The notes below the pieces were generated by a model. That model was not told the DNA's origin, did no database searches, and worked only from the letters and a program-made list of their open reading frames with translations. A stretch of DNA of 17,436 nucleotides from JACKJP01 sp050186955 (GTDB lineage: Bacteria > Pseudomonadota > Alphaproteobacteria > Rhizobiales > Tepidamorphaceae), in NCBI GenBank assembly GCA_050186955.1, contig JBFWXZ010000053.1, positions 1-17,436 on the forward strand. The letters run 5' to 3'. A program made the position numbers and the translations under genes. Of the stretch, positions 1-6,378 are shown piece by piece; position 1 is the stretch's first letter; every line of letters begins with the position of its first letter.

Positions 1-6
1 CCACCC

Positions 7-119
7 GTCATCACCGGGCTCGACCCGGTGATCCATTCCGCCGGCGTTTCGACAAACGGGGCGGGAGCGTTCGGCGCGAGGCTGGCGGAACGGATTGCCC
101 GGTCAAGACGGGCAATGAC
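7..119. repeat. REP-like double-palindrome intergenic repeat
   Basis: Two related palindromes face each other. The left one is ATCACCGGG, a 5-nt loop, then CCCGGTGAT (10-32). The right one is ATTGCCCG, a 7-nt loop, then CGGGCAAT (94-116). The outer arms 7-42 and 84-119 are also inverted repeats of each other, matching at 27 of 36 positions by my alignment and ending in GTCAT and ATGAC. This layout resembles the short extragenic palindromic repeats common between genes in alphaproteobacteria; that family link is inference. The unit lies downstream of the HAD gene, whose stop is at 151-153, and could also form an RNA hairpin at its 3' end. The rest of 1-150 holds no gene I can support. Confidence 0.6.
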
Positions 120-150
120 GCCCCCGGGGCCGGCATCGAACTCGACGCCC

Positions 151-801
151 TCACCCGAGCAGGCCGCGACGCGCGAGGTCGCGCCGCAGATCGTCGGCGC
201 CGGAGAACAGGATCGCGTCGAAGCCCAGCGCCGCCGCCGCGTCGACATTGGCGGCGAGATCGTCGACGAAGACGCAGTCGGCGGCGGGCCGCGATATGCG
301 CTCCAGCAGCAGCGCGAAGATTTCGGGATCGGGCTTCAGCAGCCCCTCCTCGCCGGAGACCACCACCTCGTCGAGCCACGACAGGATCGGGTGCGCGGCG
401 ACCGTCAGCGGCCACAGCTCGGCGGAGAAATTGGTGATCGCGTGGCAGGGAACGTCGTGGGCGTTCAGGTCGGCCAGCAGATGGTCCATACCCGGCATCG
501 ACCCGGGGATGGTGTCGAGCCAGTTGTCGTAGAAGGCGGCGATGTCGGCGGCGTGCGCGGGATAGGCCTGCTGGCGCAACCTGACGCCCTCGGCGAGGCT
601 GCGGCCGCGATCCTGCTCCTGGTGCCATTCCATCGGCACCACCTCCTCCATGAAGAAGCGGTGGCGCGCCGCGTCCGGGATGCGGGCGGCGAAGAAGGCG
701 GCGGGCTGCCAGTCGATCAGCACCCGCCCGACATCGAAGACGACGCAGCGCGCGGGCTTGCCGCCGCCGCGCGGCGCGCCATCTCCATTCCCTGTCGCCA
801 A
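151..801 (-). CDS. HAD-superfamily hydrolase (HAD-IA, YihX-like)
   Basis: A predicted cytoplasmic phosphatase-like hydrolase of 216 residues; the substrate is unknown. HAD motif I is FDVGRVLID with nucleophile Asp23, motif II is TNFS near 123-126, motif III is Lys156 in KPDPEIF, and motif IV is FVDD with Asp180/Asp181. The second motif I acid is replaced by Gly25, as in the YihX/epoxide-hydrolase-like subgroup, where DLGxV is common. I chose the TTG start at 801 because GGAGGTGA (814-807) sits 8 nt upstream. A GTG at 810 lies inside that Shine-Dalgarno, and a TTG at 831 has none. The gene is divergent from the acyl-CoA ligase operon across 98 bp. The family is clear; the precise role is not. 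Confidence 0.85.
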   Translation of the reverse strand: MATGNGDGAPRGGGKPARCVVFDVGRVLIDWQPAAFFAARIPDAARHRFFMEEVVPMEWHQEQDRGRSLAEGVRLRQQAYPAHAADIAAFYDNWLDTIPGSMPGMDHLLADLNAHDVPCHAITNFSAELWPLTVAAHPILSWLDEVVVSGEEGLLKPDPEIFALLLERISRPAADCVFVDDLAANVDAAAALGFDAILFSGADDLRRDLARRGLLG

Positions 802-840
802 CCCGCTCACCTCCGCTGCGCTGCTTGCCAAACGGCGAAA

Positions 841-885
841 TCCGGTGAACGCTTGTGCAGAAAGGAACGCTTCAAATCCACCGGA
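841..885. promoter_or_regulatory. Candidate operator between HAD gene and ligase operon
   Basis: A 7-bp perfect inverted repeat, TCCGGTG (841-847) and CACCGGA (879-885), encloses a direct repeat GAACGCTT (847-854 and 865-872, 18-bp period). It occupies the 98-bp divergent intergenic region. No convincing -35/-10 pair was found. A regulator site is inference from symmetry and position only. Confidence 0.3.
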
Positions 886-899
886 AACGTCCCTGACCC

Positions 900-2456
900 A
901 TGAAATCGCTGCTCACCCTCGGCCAGATGCTGTCGGTCCATGCGCGGTTGCATCCCGACCGTCCGGGCGCGCGCGACCTCGACCGCGCGATGAGCTTCGC
1001 GCAGTGGAACGCGCGCAGCTGCCGGCTCGCCAACGCGCTCGCCGGCATCGGCCTCGCCAAGGGCGACCGGGTGGCGGTGCTCGCCTACAATGCCGTCGAA
1101 TGGGCGGAGATATACGCCGCCACCGCCAAGGCGGGGCTGGTCGCGGTGCCGATCAACTTCCGGCTCGTCGGCGAGGAAGTGCGCTACATCGTCGAGAATT
1201 CCGAAAGCGCGGCGGTCATCGTGCAGGACGAGCTGGCCGGCGTCATCGAGACGATCCGCGCCGGCCTGCCGCTCGCCGACGACCGCTATATCCATTTCGG
1301 CCGCGCACCCTGCCCGGCCGGCTACCGCGACTACGAGGCGCTGATCGCGGCCGCCGCCGACCGCGAGCCGGAGACCGTGGTGGCGGCGGAAGACCCGTGG
1401 ACGCTGATGTACACCTCCGGCACCACCGGGCGTCCGAAGGGCGTCATCCGCAGCCACAAGGGCGGCGCGCTGCTGTCGCTCGTCACCGACATCGAGCTCG
1501 GCTTCCACCGCGAGGACGACGCGCTGCTGGTGATGCCGATGTGCCACGCCAACTCGCTCTATTTCTTCGGCGCGCTCGCCTATTGCGGCGGCGGCGTCAC
1601 CGTCTACAACCGCAAGAGCTTCGATCCCGGCCACTGCCTGCGCACGATCTCCGACACCGGCGTCACCTTCACCTCGCTGGTGCCGACCCACTACATCATG
1701 ATGCTGGCGCTTCCTGCGGCCGAACGCGCCGCCTGCGACCTCGACCGCATCGGCAAGCTGATGATCTCCTCGGCGCCGGCGCGCGCCGACACCAAGAGCG
1801 CGGTGATGGAGATGTTCCCCAATTCCGGCCTGTTCGAGCTTTACGGCTCGAGCGAGGCGGGCTGGGTGACGATGCTGCATCCGCACGAGCAGTTCTCCAA
1901 GCTCGGCACGGTGGGGCGCGAATGCGTCGGCTCGGCGCCGGTCCGCATCCTCGACGAGGACGGCAACGAGGTCGCCGACGGCGAGCCGGGCGAACTCTAT
2001 TCGTGCAATCCCTACACCTTCGACGGCTACTGGAAGCTGCCCGACAAGACGCGCGAGGCGTTCCGCGGCGACTACTGCACGGTCGGCGACATGGCGCTGC
2101 GCGACGGCGACGGCTACATCCGGCTGATCGACCGCAAGAAGAACATGATCATCTCCGGCGGCGAGAACATCTACCCCTCGGAGGTGGAATCGCTGCTCGG
2201 CGGCCACGAGGCGGTGAAGGACGTCGCGGTGATCGGCCTGCCGGACGAGAAATGGGGCGAGCGCGTGCACGCAGTCATCGTGCTGCACGAGGGCGCGAAC
2301 CTCGGCGAGGCGGCGCTGGTCGATTGGTGCCGCGACCGCATCGCCGGCTACAAGCGGCCGCGCACGGCGAGCTTCATCGCCGACGAGGAGATGCCGCGCA
2401 CCGCGACCGGCAAGATCCTCCACCGCGAGCTGCGCGCCCGCTTCGCCGGTGGCTAG
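900..2456 (+). CDS. AMP-forming acyl-CoA synthetase/ligase (ANL superfamily)
   Basis: Activates a carboxylic acid to its CoA thioester through an acyl-adenylate; the substrate is not evident. The protein has 518 residues, a normal family length. Visible ANL motifs are the phosphate loop YTSGTTGRPKG (171-181), the A5-type LYGSSEAGW segment, the A8-type IDRKKNMIISGGENIYP hinge region, and the C-terminal PRTATGKILHR with catalytic Lys505. The ATG start at 900 has only a weak upstream GGAAA and no strong Shine-Dalgarno. The stop is followed 21 nt later by the ThDP-enzyme start, so the two form an operon ending at the terminator 4241-4272. The pairing suggests a 2-hydroxy acid substrate, for example a 2-hydroxyisobutyrate-type acid; this is inference. 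A generic medium- or short-chain ligase is the alternative. Confidence 0.93.
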   Translation: MKSLLTLGQMLSVHARLHPDRPGARDLDRAMSFAQWNARSCRLANALAGIGLAKGDRVAVLAYNAVEWAEIYAATAKAGLVAVPINFRLVGEEVRYIVENSESAAVIVQDELAGVIETIRAGLPLADDRYIHFGRAPCPAGYRDYEALIAAAADREPETVVAAEDPWTLMYTSGTTGRPKGVIRSHKGGALLSLVTDIELGFHREDDALLVMPMCHANSLYFFGALAYCGGGVTVYNRKSFDPGHCLRTISDTGVTFTSLVPTHYIMMLALPAAERAACDLDRIGKLMISSAPARADTKSAVMEMFPNSGLFELYGSSEAGWVTMLHPHEQFSKLGTVGRECVGSAPVRILDEDGNEVADGEPGELYSCNPYTFDGYWKLPDKTREAFRGDYCTVGDMALRDGDGYIRLIDRKKNMIISGGENIYPSEVESLLGGHEAVKDVAVIGLPDEKWGERVHAVIVLHEGANLGEAALVDWCRDRIAGYKRPRTASFIADEEMPRTATGKILHRELRARFAGG

Positions 2457-2477
2457 CATCCAAGCGAAAGGAAAATC

Positions 2478-4211
2478 ATGACCGATCGAGTGCTGGACCT
2501 GAACGCCGACAAGCAATCCTGCGCCGCCTGGATCGCGCATTTCCTCAAGCGTCGCGGCGTCGACCGCATCTTCGGCCTGCAGGGCGGCCATATCCAGCCG
2601 ATCTGGGACCACGTGGCGGCGCTCGGCATCCGCATCATCGACGTGCGCGACGAGGGCGCGGCGATCCACATGGCGCATGCTCACGCCGAGCTGACGGGGC
2701 AGCCGGCGGTGGCGATGGTCACGGCGGGGCCCGGCGTCACCAACTGCGTCACCGGCATGGCCAACGCCTCGCTGGCGCGCATGCCGGTGATCCTGATCGG
2801 CGGCTGCACCTCGCGTCCGCAGGCGAATATGGGGCCGCTGCAGGACATCCCGCATGTCGACATATTGCGGCCGGTGACCCGCTATTCGCGCACCGCCCGC
2901 GTCGCCGACCAGGTCATCCGCGAGTTCGACGAGGCGTTCTCCCGCGCGCTCGGGGCGGCCGGCGAGCCGGGCCCGGCCTATATCGAGATCCCGACCGACG
3001 TGCTGCGCACCCACGTGCAGCCGCAGCTCGTGCTCGACGAGTGGATGGACGGCCAGCCGAGGCGCCGCCAGCCACCCGATCCCGACGCGGTGACGGAGGC
3101 GGTCGAGGCGATCTGGAGCGCACGGAGGCCGCTGGTCGTCACCGGACGCGGCGCGAGCGGGGCGAAGGAGGCGCTGGTACGCTTCCTCGACGCCACCGGC
3201 GCGGTCTATCTCGACACCCAGGAGAGCCGCGGCCTCGTGCCCGCCGACCACCCCTCGGTCGTCGGCGCCATGCGGGCGCAGGCGATGGGCGAGGCCGATC
3301 TCGTGGTCATCATCGGCCGCAAGCTCGACTACCAGGTCGGCTACGGCTCGCCGGCGGTCTTCCCGGACGCCCGCTTCGTGCGCATCGCCGACAATATGGG
3401 CGAGCTCATCGACAACCGGCGCGGACGGCCCGAGGTGCTGGCCGATCCGGCGCGCGCGCTCGACGCCATCGTCGAGGCGGCGGGAAACCGGCAGCCGGAC
3501 ACCGACCGGGCGTGGGCGGAAAGCCTCCGCGAGCGGCATCTGCAGCGCATGGAGAGGGGCCGCAGCGACGTTCCCCGGACCGGCGACGACGGCAAGATCC
3601 ACCCGGCGGCGATCTTCGAGGCGATCCGCGAGGCGGCCGAGCCCGACTACATCGCCATCGCCGACGGCGGCGACCTGCTGAGCTTCGCCCGCGTCGGCCT
3701 GCAGGCGACGACCTATCTCGACGCCGGCGCCTTCGGCTGCCTCGGCGTCGGCGTGCCCTATGCGGTCGCCGCGGCGCTCGCCTGTCCGGGCCGGCAGGTG
3801 ATCTCGGTGAACGGCGACGGCGCCTTCGGCATCAACGCGATGGAGATCGACACCGCGGTGCGCCACGGCGCGCGGGCGGTGTTCATCGTCTCCAACAACG
3901 CCGCGTGGAACATCGAGCGCTACGACCAGGCGTCGAACTATGGCGGCCGCGTCGTCGGCACGGTGCTGCGCCATTCCGACTACGCGGCGATGGCGCGCGC
4001 GCTCGGCGCCCATGGCGAAAGGGTCGAGAAGCCGGAGGACCTCGCCGGCGCGATCCGCCGCGCGCTCGACAACGCGCCGGCGCTGGTCGACGTCGTCACC
4101 TCGCAGACCGCCGTCTCGTCGGACGCGCGCAAGGGGCTCGGCTTCGTGCCGGACTACCAGGCGCTGACCGCCTGGGACGACGCCGAGCGCCGGCGGCGCG
4201 GCGAGGTCTGA
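2478..4211 (+). CDS. ThDP-dependent enzyme, candidate 2-hydroxyacyl-CoA lyase
   Basis: A 577-residue member of the acetolactate synthase/benzoylformate decarboxylase/oxalyl-CoA decarboxylase superfamily. The N-terminal Pyr domain holds the cofactor-activating Glu59 in VRDEGAA. A central domain follows at about 200-340, and the C-terminal PP domain has the ThDP/Mg motif GDG (446-448) followed by NN (473-474). The tail after about 540 (SSDARKGLGF...YQALTAWDDAER) extends past the usual end of the PP domain and could act as an active-site or CoA lid. Start ATG is preceded by AAGGAAAA. It is co-transcribed with the CoA ligase upstream. Known precedent: actinobacterial 2-hydroxyisobutyrate degradation uses a CoA ligase plus a ThDP lyase giving acetone and formyl-CoA. 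Assigning that reaction here is inference; acetolactate synthase-like or decarboxylase activity is the alternative. Confidence 0.85.
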   Translation: MTDRVLDLNADKQSCAAWIAHFLKRRGVDRIFGLQGGHIQPIWDHVAALGIRIIDVRDEGAAIHMAHAHAELTGQPAVAMVTAGPGVTNCVTGMANASLARMPVILIGGCTSRPQANMGPLQDIPHVDILRPVTRYSRTARVADQVIREFDEAFSRALGAAGEPGPAYIEIPTDVLRTHVQPQLVLDEWMDGQPRRRQPPDPDAVTEAVEAIWSARRPLVVTGRGASGAKEALVRFLDATGAVYLDTQESRGLVPADHPSVVGAMRAQAMGEADLVVIIGRKLDYQVGYGSPAVFPDARFVRIADNMGELIDNRRGRPEVLADPARALDAIVEAAGNRQPDTDRAWAESLRERHLQRMERGRSDVPRTGDDGKIHPAAIFEAIREAAEPDYIAIADGGDLLSFARVGLQATTYLDAGAFGCLGVGVPYAVAAALACPGRQVISVNGDGAFGINAMEIDTAVRHGARAVFIVSNNAAWNIERYDQASNYGGRVVGTVLRHSDYAAMARALGAHGERVEKPEDLAGAIRRALDNAPALVDVVTSQTAVSSDARKGLGFVPDYQALTAWDDAERRRRGEV

Positions 4212-4240
4212 GGCACCAGGGAGACCATCCCGAACGGCAA

Positions 4241-4272
4241 GGGGCGGGCGCTTGCGGCGCCCGCCCCCTTTT
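4241..4272 (+). terminator. Strong intrinsic terminator of the ligase/ThDP operon
   Basis: An 11-bp perfect stem, GGGGCGGGCGC (4241-4251) with GCGCCCGCCCC (4257-4267), a 5-nt loop, then C and TTTT. It lies 29 nt after the ThDP-enzyme stop. The convergent methyltransferase stops at 4293, so the hairpin may also end its transcript, although the T run is much poorer on that strand. Confidence 0.85.
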
Positions 4273-4292
4273 CACCGGTCATGCACCGGGCG

Positions 4293-5117
4293 TCACGCCT
4301 TGACGACGATCACCTCGGCATATTCGCCGGGAACGGCCATGGTGCCGTCGCGGGCGGTGTTGAGCGTCTCGATGAGCGCGAGCATATCCGCCTCGAGGGC
4401 CGCCTGCCCGGCCTCGTCGAGGGCCAGGAAGGCCTTGTGCACCGGCCCGTAGAGGGTGCGGAACACCTCGATGAAGTGGGCCGGCGAGCGGTAGCGGAAC
4501 ATGAAGGTCCGGTTGGTGACGAGGATGGCGCGGGCGGCCGGCCCGAAGGTCTCGTCGATCCACTCGCGATTGCCCCACATGGCCGGCGACTTGACGCCGG
4601 CCGGCGGCGCGACATGGCCGCCAAGGGTCTTGAAGAGCTGGCCGATGAAACCGCCGGGCGTCCAGTTGGCGAGGCCGATCCTGCCGCCCGGGCGGCAGAC
4701 GCGGACCAGCTCGGCGGCGGCCTGCTTCTGGTTCGGCGCGAACATGACGCCGAAGGTCGAGACGACGGCGTCGAAGCTGTCGTCGGCGAAGGGAAGCGCC
4801 TCGGCGTCGGCGACCTTGAAAGTCACGTCGTAGCCTTCCGCCTCGGCGCGCCGGCGGCCGGCGTCGAGCAGCGACGACACATAGTCGGTGGAGGTGACGT
4901 CGTGCCAGCGGCGGGCGAAGGCGAGCGTCGCGTTGCCGTTGCCGGCGGCGACGTCGAGGACGTCGGAGCCGGGCACGGCGTCGAGATTCTCCGCCAGCAT
5001 CTCGCCGACGATCTGGAGCGTGGCGCCGATGACGGCGTAGTCGCCCGAGGACCAGGCGGCGTTCTGCTTCGCCTTGATGGCCGAATAATCGGGCTCGATG
5101 GGGGCTGCTGCGTTCAT
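4293..5117 (-). CDS. Class I SAM-dependent methyltransferase
   Basis: A 274-residue predicted cytoplasmic methyltransferase of the UbiE/Methyltransf_11 or _25 type; the substrate is unknown. SAM-binding motif I is VLDVAAGNGN (53-62). An acidic residue ends the next strand (Asp78 in TSTDYV), and the segment ADAEALPFADDSFDAVVS (about 103-120) is the typical motif II/III region with the adenine-contacting Asp. The ATG start at 5117 is preceded by AAGGAGAAA at good distance. The DUF1127-like gene lies 69 nt upstream on the same strand, so both may be read from the intergenic region facing the HxlR regulator, which makes HxlR a plausible local controller. The family call is firm, the function open. 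Confidence 0.9.
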   Translation of the reverse strand: MNAAAPIEPDYSAIKAKQNAAWSSGDYAVIGATLQIVGEMLAENLDAVPGSDVLDVAAGNGNATLAFARRWHDVTSTDYVSSLLDAGRRRAEAEGYDVTFKVADAEALPFADDSFDAVVSTFGVMFAPNQKQAAAELVRVCRPGGRIGLANWTPGGFIGQLFKTLGGHVAPPAGVKSPAMWGNREWIDETFGPAARAILVTNRTFMFRYRSPAHFIEVFRTLYGPVHKAFLALDEAGQAALEADMLALIETLNTARDGTMAVPGEYAEVIVVKA

Positions 5118-5150
5118 GGGTCGTTTCTCCTTGGTATTCGGGTTCGGGCA

Positions 5151-5167
5151 CCCGCCGCCACGGCGGG
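5151..5167 (-). other. Short GC hairpin between DUF1127-like gene and methyltransferase
   Basis: CCCGCCG (5151-5157), a 3-nt loop and CGGCGGG (5161-5167) form a perfect 7-bp stem in the 69-nt gap. There is no T run on either strand, so it is not a standard terminator. It could give partial termination or mRNA processing between the two minus-strand genes; this is inference. Confidence 0.25.
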
Positions 5168-5186
5168 GCCGCGTATGCGTTTCAAA

Positions 5187-5369
5187 TCAGCGGCGGGAGG
5201 GCCGCGACGGAACGGCCATCAGCTGCCACTGCTCGATGCCGAGATCGCGCATCAGATGCGGATCGAGGCCATCGGGGCCGCCCCGGCGTCCGGCGCCGAA
5301 AATCCACCCGGTCAGCGCGGCCAGTCCGCGTGCCGGCCAGTCCGGCCTTTTCGCCTTGAAGGTCGTCAT
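5187..5369 (-). CDS. DUF1127-like mini-protein (60 aa)
   Basis: A basic 60-residue protein starting MTTFKAKRPDW. Its C-terminal half contains DPHLMRDLGIEQWQL, which fits the DUF1127 pattern (an Asp/His pair followed by LxRDxGI and a basic end). Family members in alphaproteobacteria are small Arg-rich proteins, some linked to RNA turnover or phosphate and carbon metabolism; no role is claimed here. I prefer the ATG at 5369 because GGAGGAT lies about 8 nt upstream. A longer frame to 5483 adds only a Pro-rich stretch without a Shine-Dalgarno. The gene sits between the methyltransferase (same strand) and the divergent HxlR gene. The match is weaker than for canonical DUF1127 proteins because the central Arg-rich part is short. 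Confidence 0.6.
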   Translation of the reverse strand: MTTFKAKRPDWPARGLAALTGWIFGAGRRGGPDGLDPHLMRDLGIEQWQLMAVPSRPSRR

Positions 5370-5465
5370 GTCGGTTATCCTCCGGTTGACGCTTCGACGA
5401 TCGATTGGGGAAAGGCCCCCGCCGTCGACGGGGGGACAGATAGGCGGGGGAAGCGGCGGCCGATA

Positions 5466-5524
5466 CTTCAGCAAATGAAGCAAGCCACTACACTTTTTGA
5501 AGTTTCCCGCTATAATTTCTGAAG
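5466..5524. promoter_or_regulatory. Iterated TGAAG operator with TATAAT, likely HxlR control region
   Basis: TGAAG occurs at 5476-5480, 5498-5502 and 5520-5524, exactly 22 bp apart each time (two helical turns), with an inverted copy CTTCA at 5466-5470. ACTTCA (5465-5470) and TGAAGT (5498-5503) are also perfect inverted partners. A consensus -10 hexamer TATAAT (5511-5516) lies between the last two copies, and the region is AT-rich against a GC-rich background. No good -35 is seen at 16-18 bp. The likely reading is binding by the adjacent HxlR regulator, controlling itself and the divergent DUF1127/methyltransferase genes. Confidence 0.5.
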
Positions 5525-5551
5525 CTACGGCCCTTGGAGGGGGAAAAGACC

Positions 5552-6241
5552 ATGAATTACAATCAGTTCTGCCCTATCGCCAAAGCCGCGGAAATCCTCG
5601 GCGAGCGGTGGACCATGCTGATCCTGCGCGAAGTCCTGATGGGCGGGCGGCGATTCAGCGAGTTGCAGCGCGGGCTCGGCGACATCTCGCCGGCGCTTCT
5701 CACCAGCCGGCTGAAGACGCTGGAGGAGCAGGGCCTGCTGGCGCGCCGCAAGATCGGCGGCCAGAAGGGCTTCGAATATTTCCCGACCGAGGCCTGCCAG
5801 GCGCTCATGCCGGTGCTGTTCGCCGTCGGCGAATGGGGCATCATCTGGGCCCAGAACACCATCCTTGACGCCGGCCTCGATGTCGATTTCCTGATGCTCT
5901 ACATGGAGCGCAGCATCGACCCGACGAAGCTGGTCGGCGACGAGACCGTCATCAAGTTCCGCTTCAACGACCTGACCGAGCAGCGCGACTGGTGGGTGAT
6001 CGTGGAAGGCGACGGCAAGGAAATCTGCCTCAAGGACCCCGGCCGCGACGTCAACGTCTATTTCGACTGCGCGGTGACGACGCTGCGCGACGTGTGGATG
6101 GGCGACCGCAGCTACAAGGACGCCATCGAGTCCGGCGACCTCAAGATACAGGGCGACCCGGCGCTGACGCGCAGCATCCGCAACTGGCTGAAGCCGAGCG
6201 TCTTCGCCGATTCTCCCCGCGAGGCGGTCGCCGCCGCGTAG
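5552..6241 (+). CDS. HxlR-family winged-helix regulator with C-terminal SCP2-like domain
   Basis: A 229-residue DNA-binding regulator. Residues about 5-100 are an HxlR winged helix (CPIAKAAEILGERWTMLILRE, then RFSELQRGLGDISPALLTSRLKTLEEQGL). Cys7 occupies the N-terminal position that senses thiol-reactive compounds in YodB-type members; that role here is inference. Residues about 125-215 resemble an SCP2 sterol-carrier-like fold (VNVYFDCAVTTLRDVWMGD, then KIQGDPALTRSIRNWL), which may bind a hydrophobic ligand. The ATG at 5552 is chosen because GGAGGGGG lies upstream; a TTG at 5534 would overlap that ribosome binding site. It is divergent from the DUF1127/methyltransferase pair across the TGAAG array. 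A GC hairpin follows the gene. Confidence 0.92.
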   Translation: MNYNQFCPIAKAAEILGERWTMLILREVLMGGRRFSELQRGLGDISPALLTSRLKTLEEQGLLARRKIGGQKGFEYFPTEACQALMPVLFAVGEWGIIWAQNTILDAGLDVDFLMLYMERSIDPTKLVGDETVIKFRFNDLTEQRDWWVIVEGDGKEICLKDPGRDVNVYFDCAVTTLRDVWMGDRSYKDAIESGDLKIQGDPALTRSIRNWLKPSVFADSPREAVAAA

Positions 6242-6274
6242 CTCAAGGCCGCGCCGCCACCCAGACCGCACCGA

Positions 6275-6295
6275 GCCGGCCCCGCGAGGGCCGGC
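6275..6295 (+). terminator. GC hairpin downstream of the HxlR gene
   Basis: A perfect 8-bp stem, GCCGGCCC (6275-6282) with GGGCCGGC (6288-6295) and a 5-nt loop, lies 33 nt after the HxlR stop. The T run is poor (GCCTT), so termination is likely but not certain. Confidence 0.4.
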
Positions 6296-6324
6296 GCCTT
6301 CATGCTGCGCCGCACAGCGCCAAT

Positions 6325-6330
6325 TTGACA
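6325..6330 (+). promoter_or_regulatory. Possible -35 element (TTGACA)
   Basis: A consensus TTGACA in AT-richer sequence lies upstream of the cysteine-rich secreted protein gene. No good -10 is seen at 16-18 bp (near 6347-6353). If used, transcription would begin near or after the first candidate ATG at 6352, favouring the starts at 6379 or 6385. Confidence 0.25.
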
Positions 6331-6378
6331 GAAATTGCGGACAGGAAGAGCATGCGCCATCCCATCAGCAGGAGAGGC

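Noticed and set aside
807..4013. Long antisense open frame over the same operon
   Set aside because: Rich in Asp, His, Arg and Val from codon bias on the complementary strand, with no domain and no ribosome binding site.
650..4303. Very long open frame (over 1200 codons) across the ligase and ThDP genes
   Set aside because: It is a GC-rich shadow frame: Arg/Pro/Ala-rich, low complexity, no recognisable domain, and it overlaps two clear enzymes in another frame.
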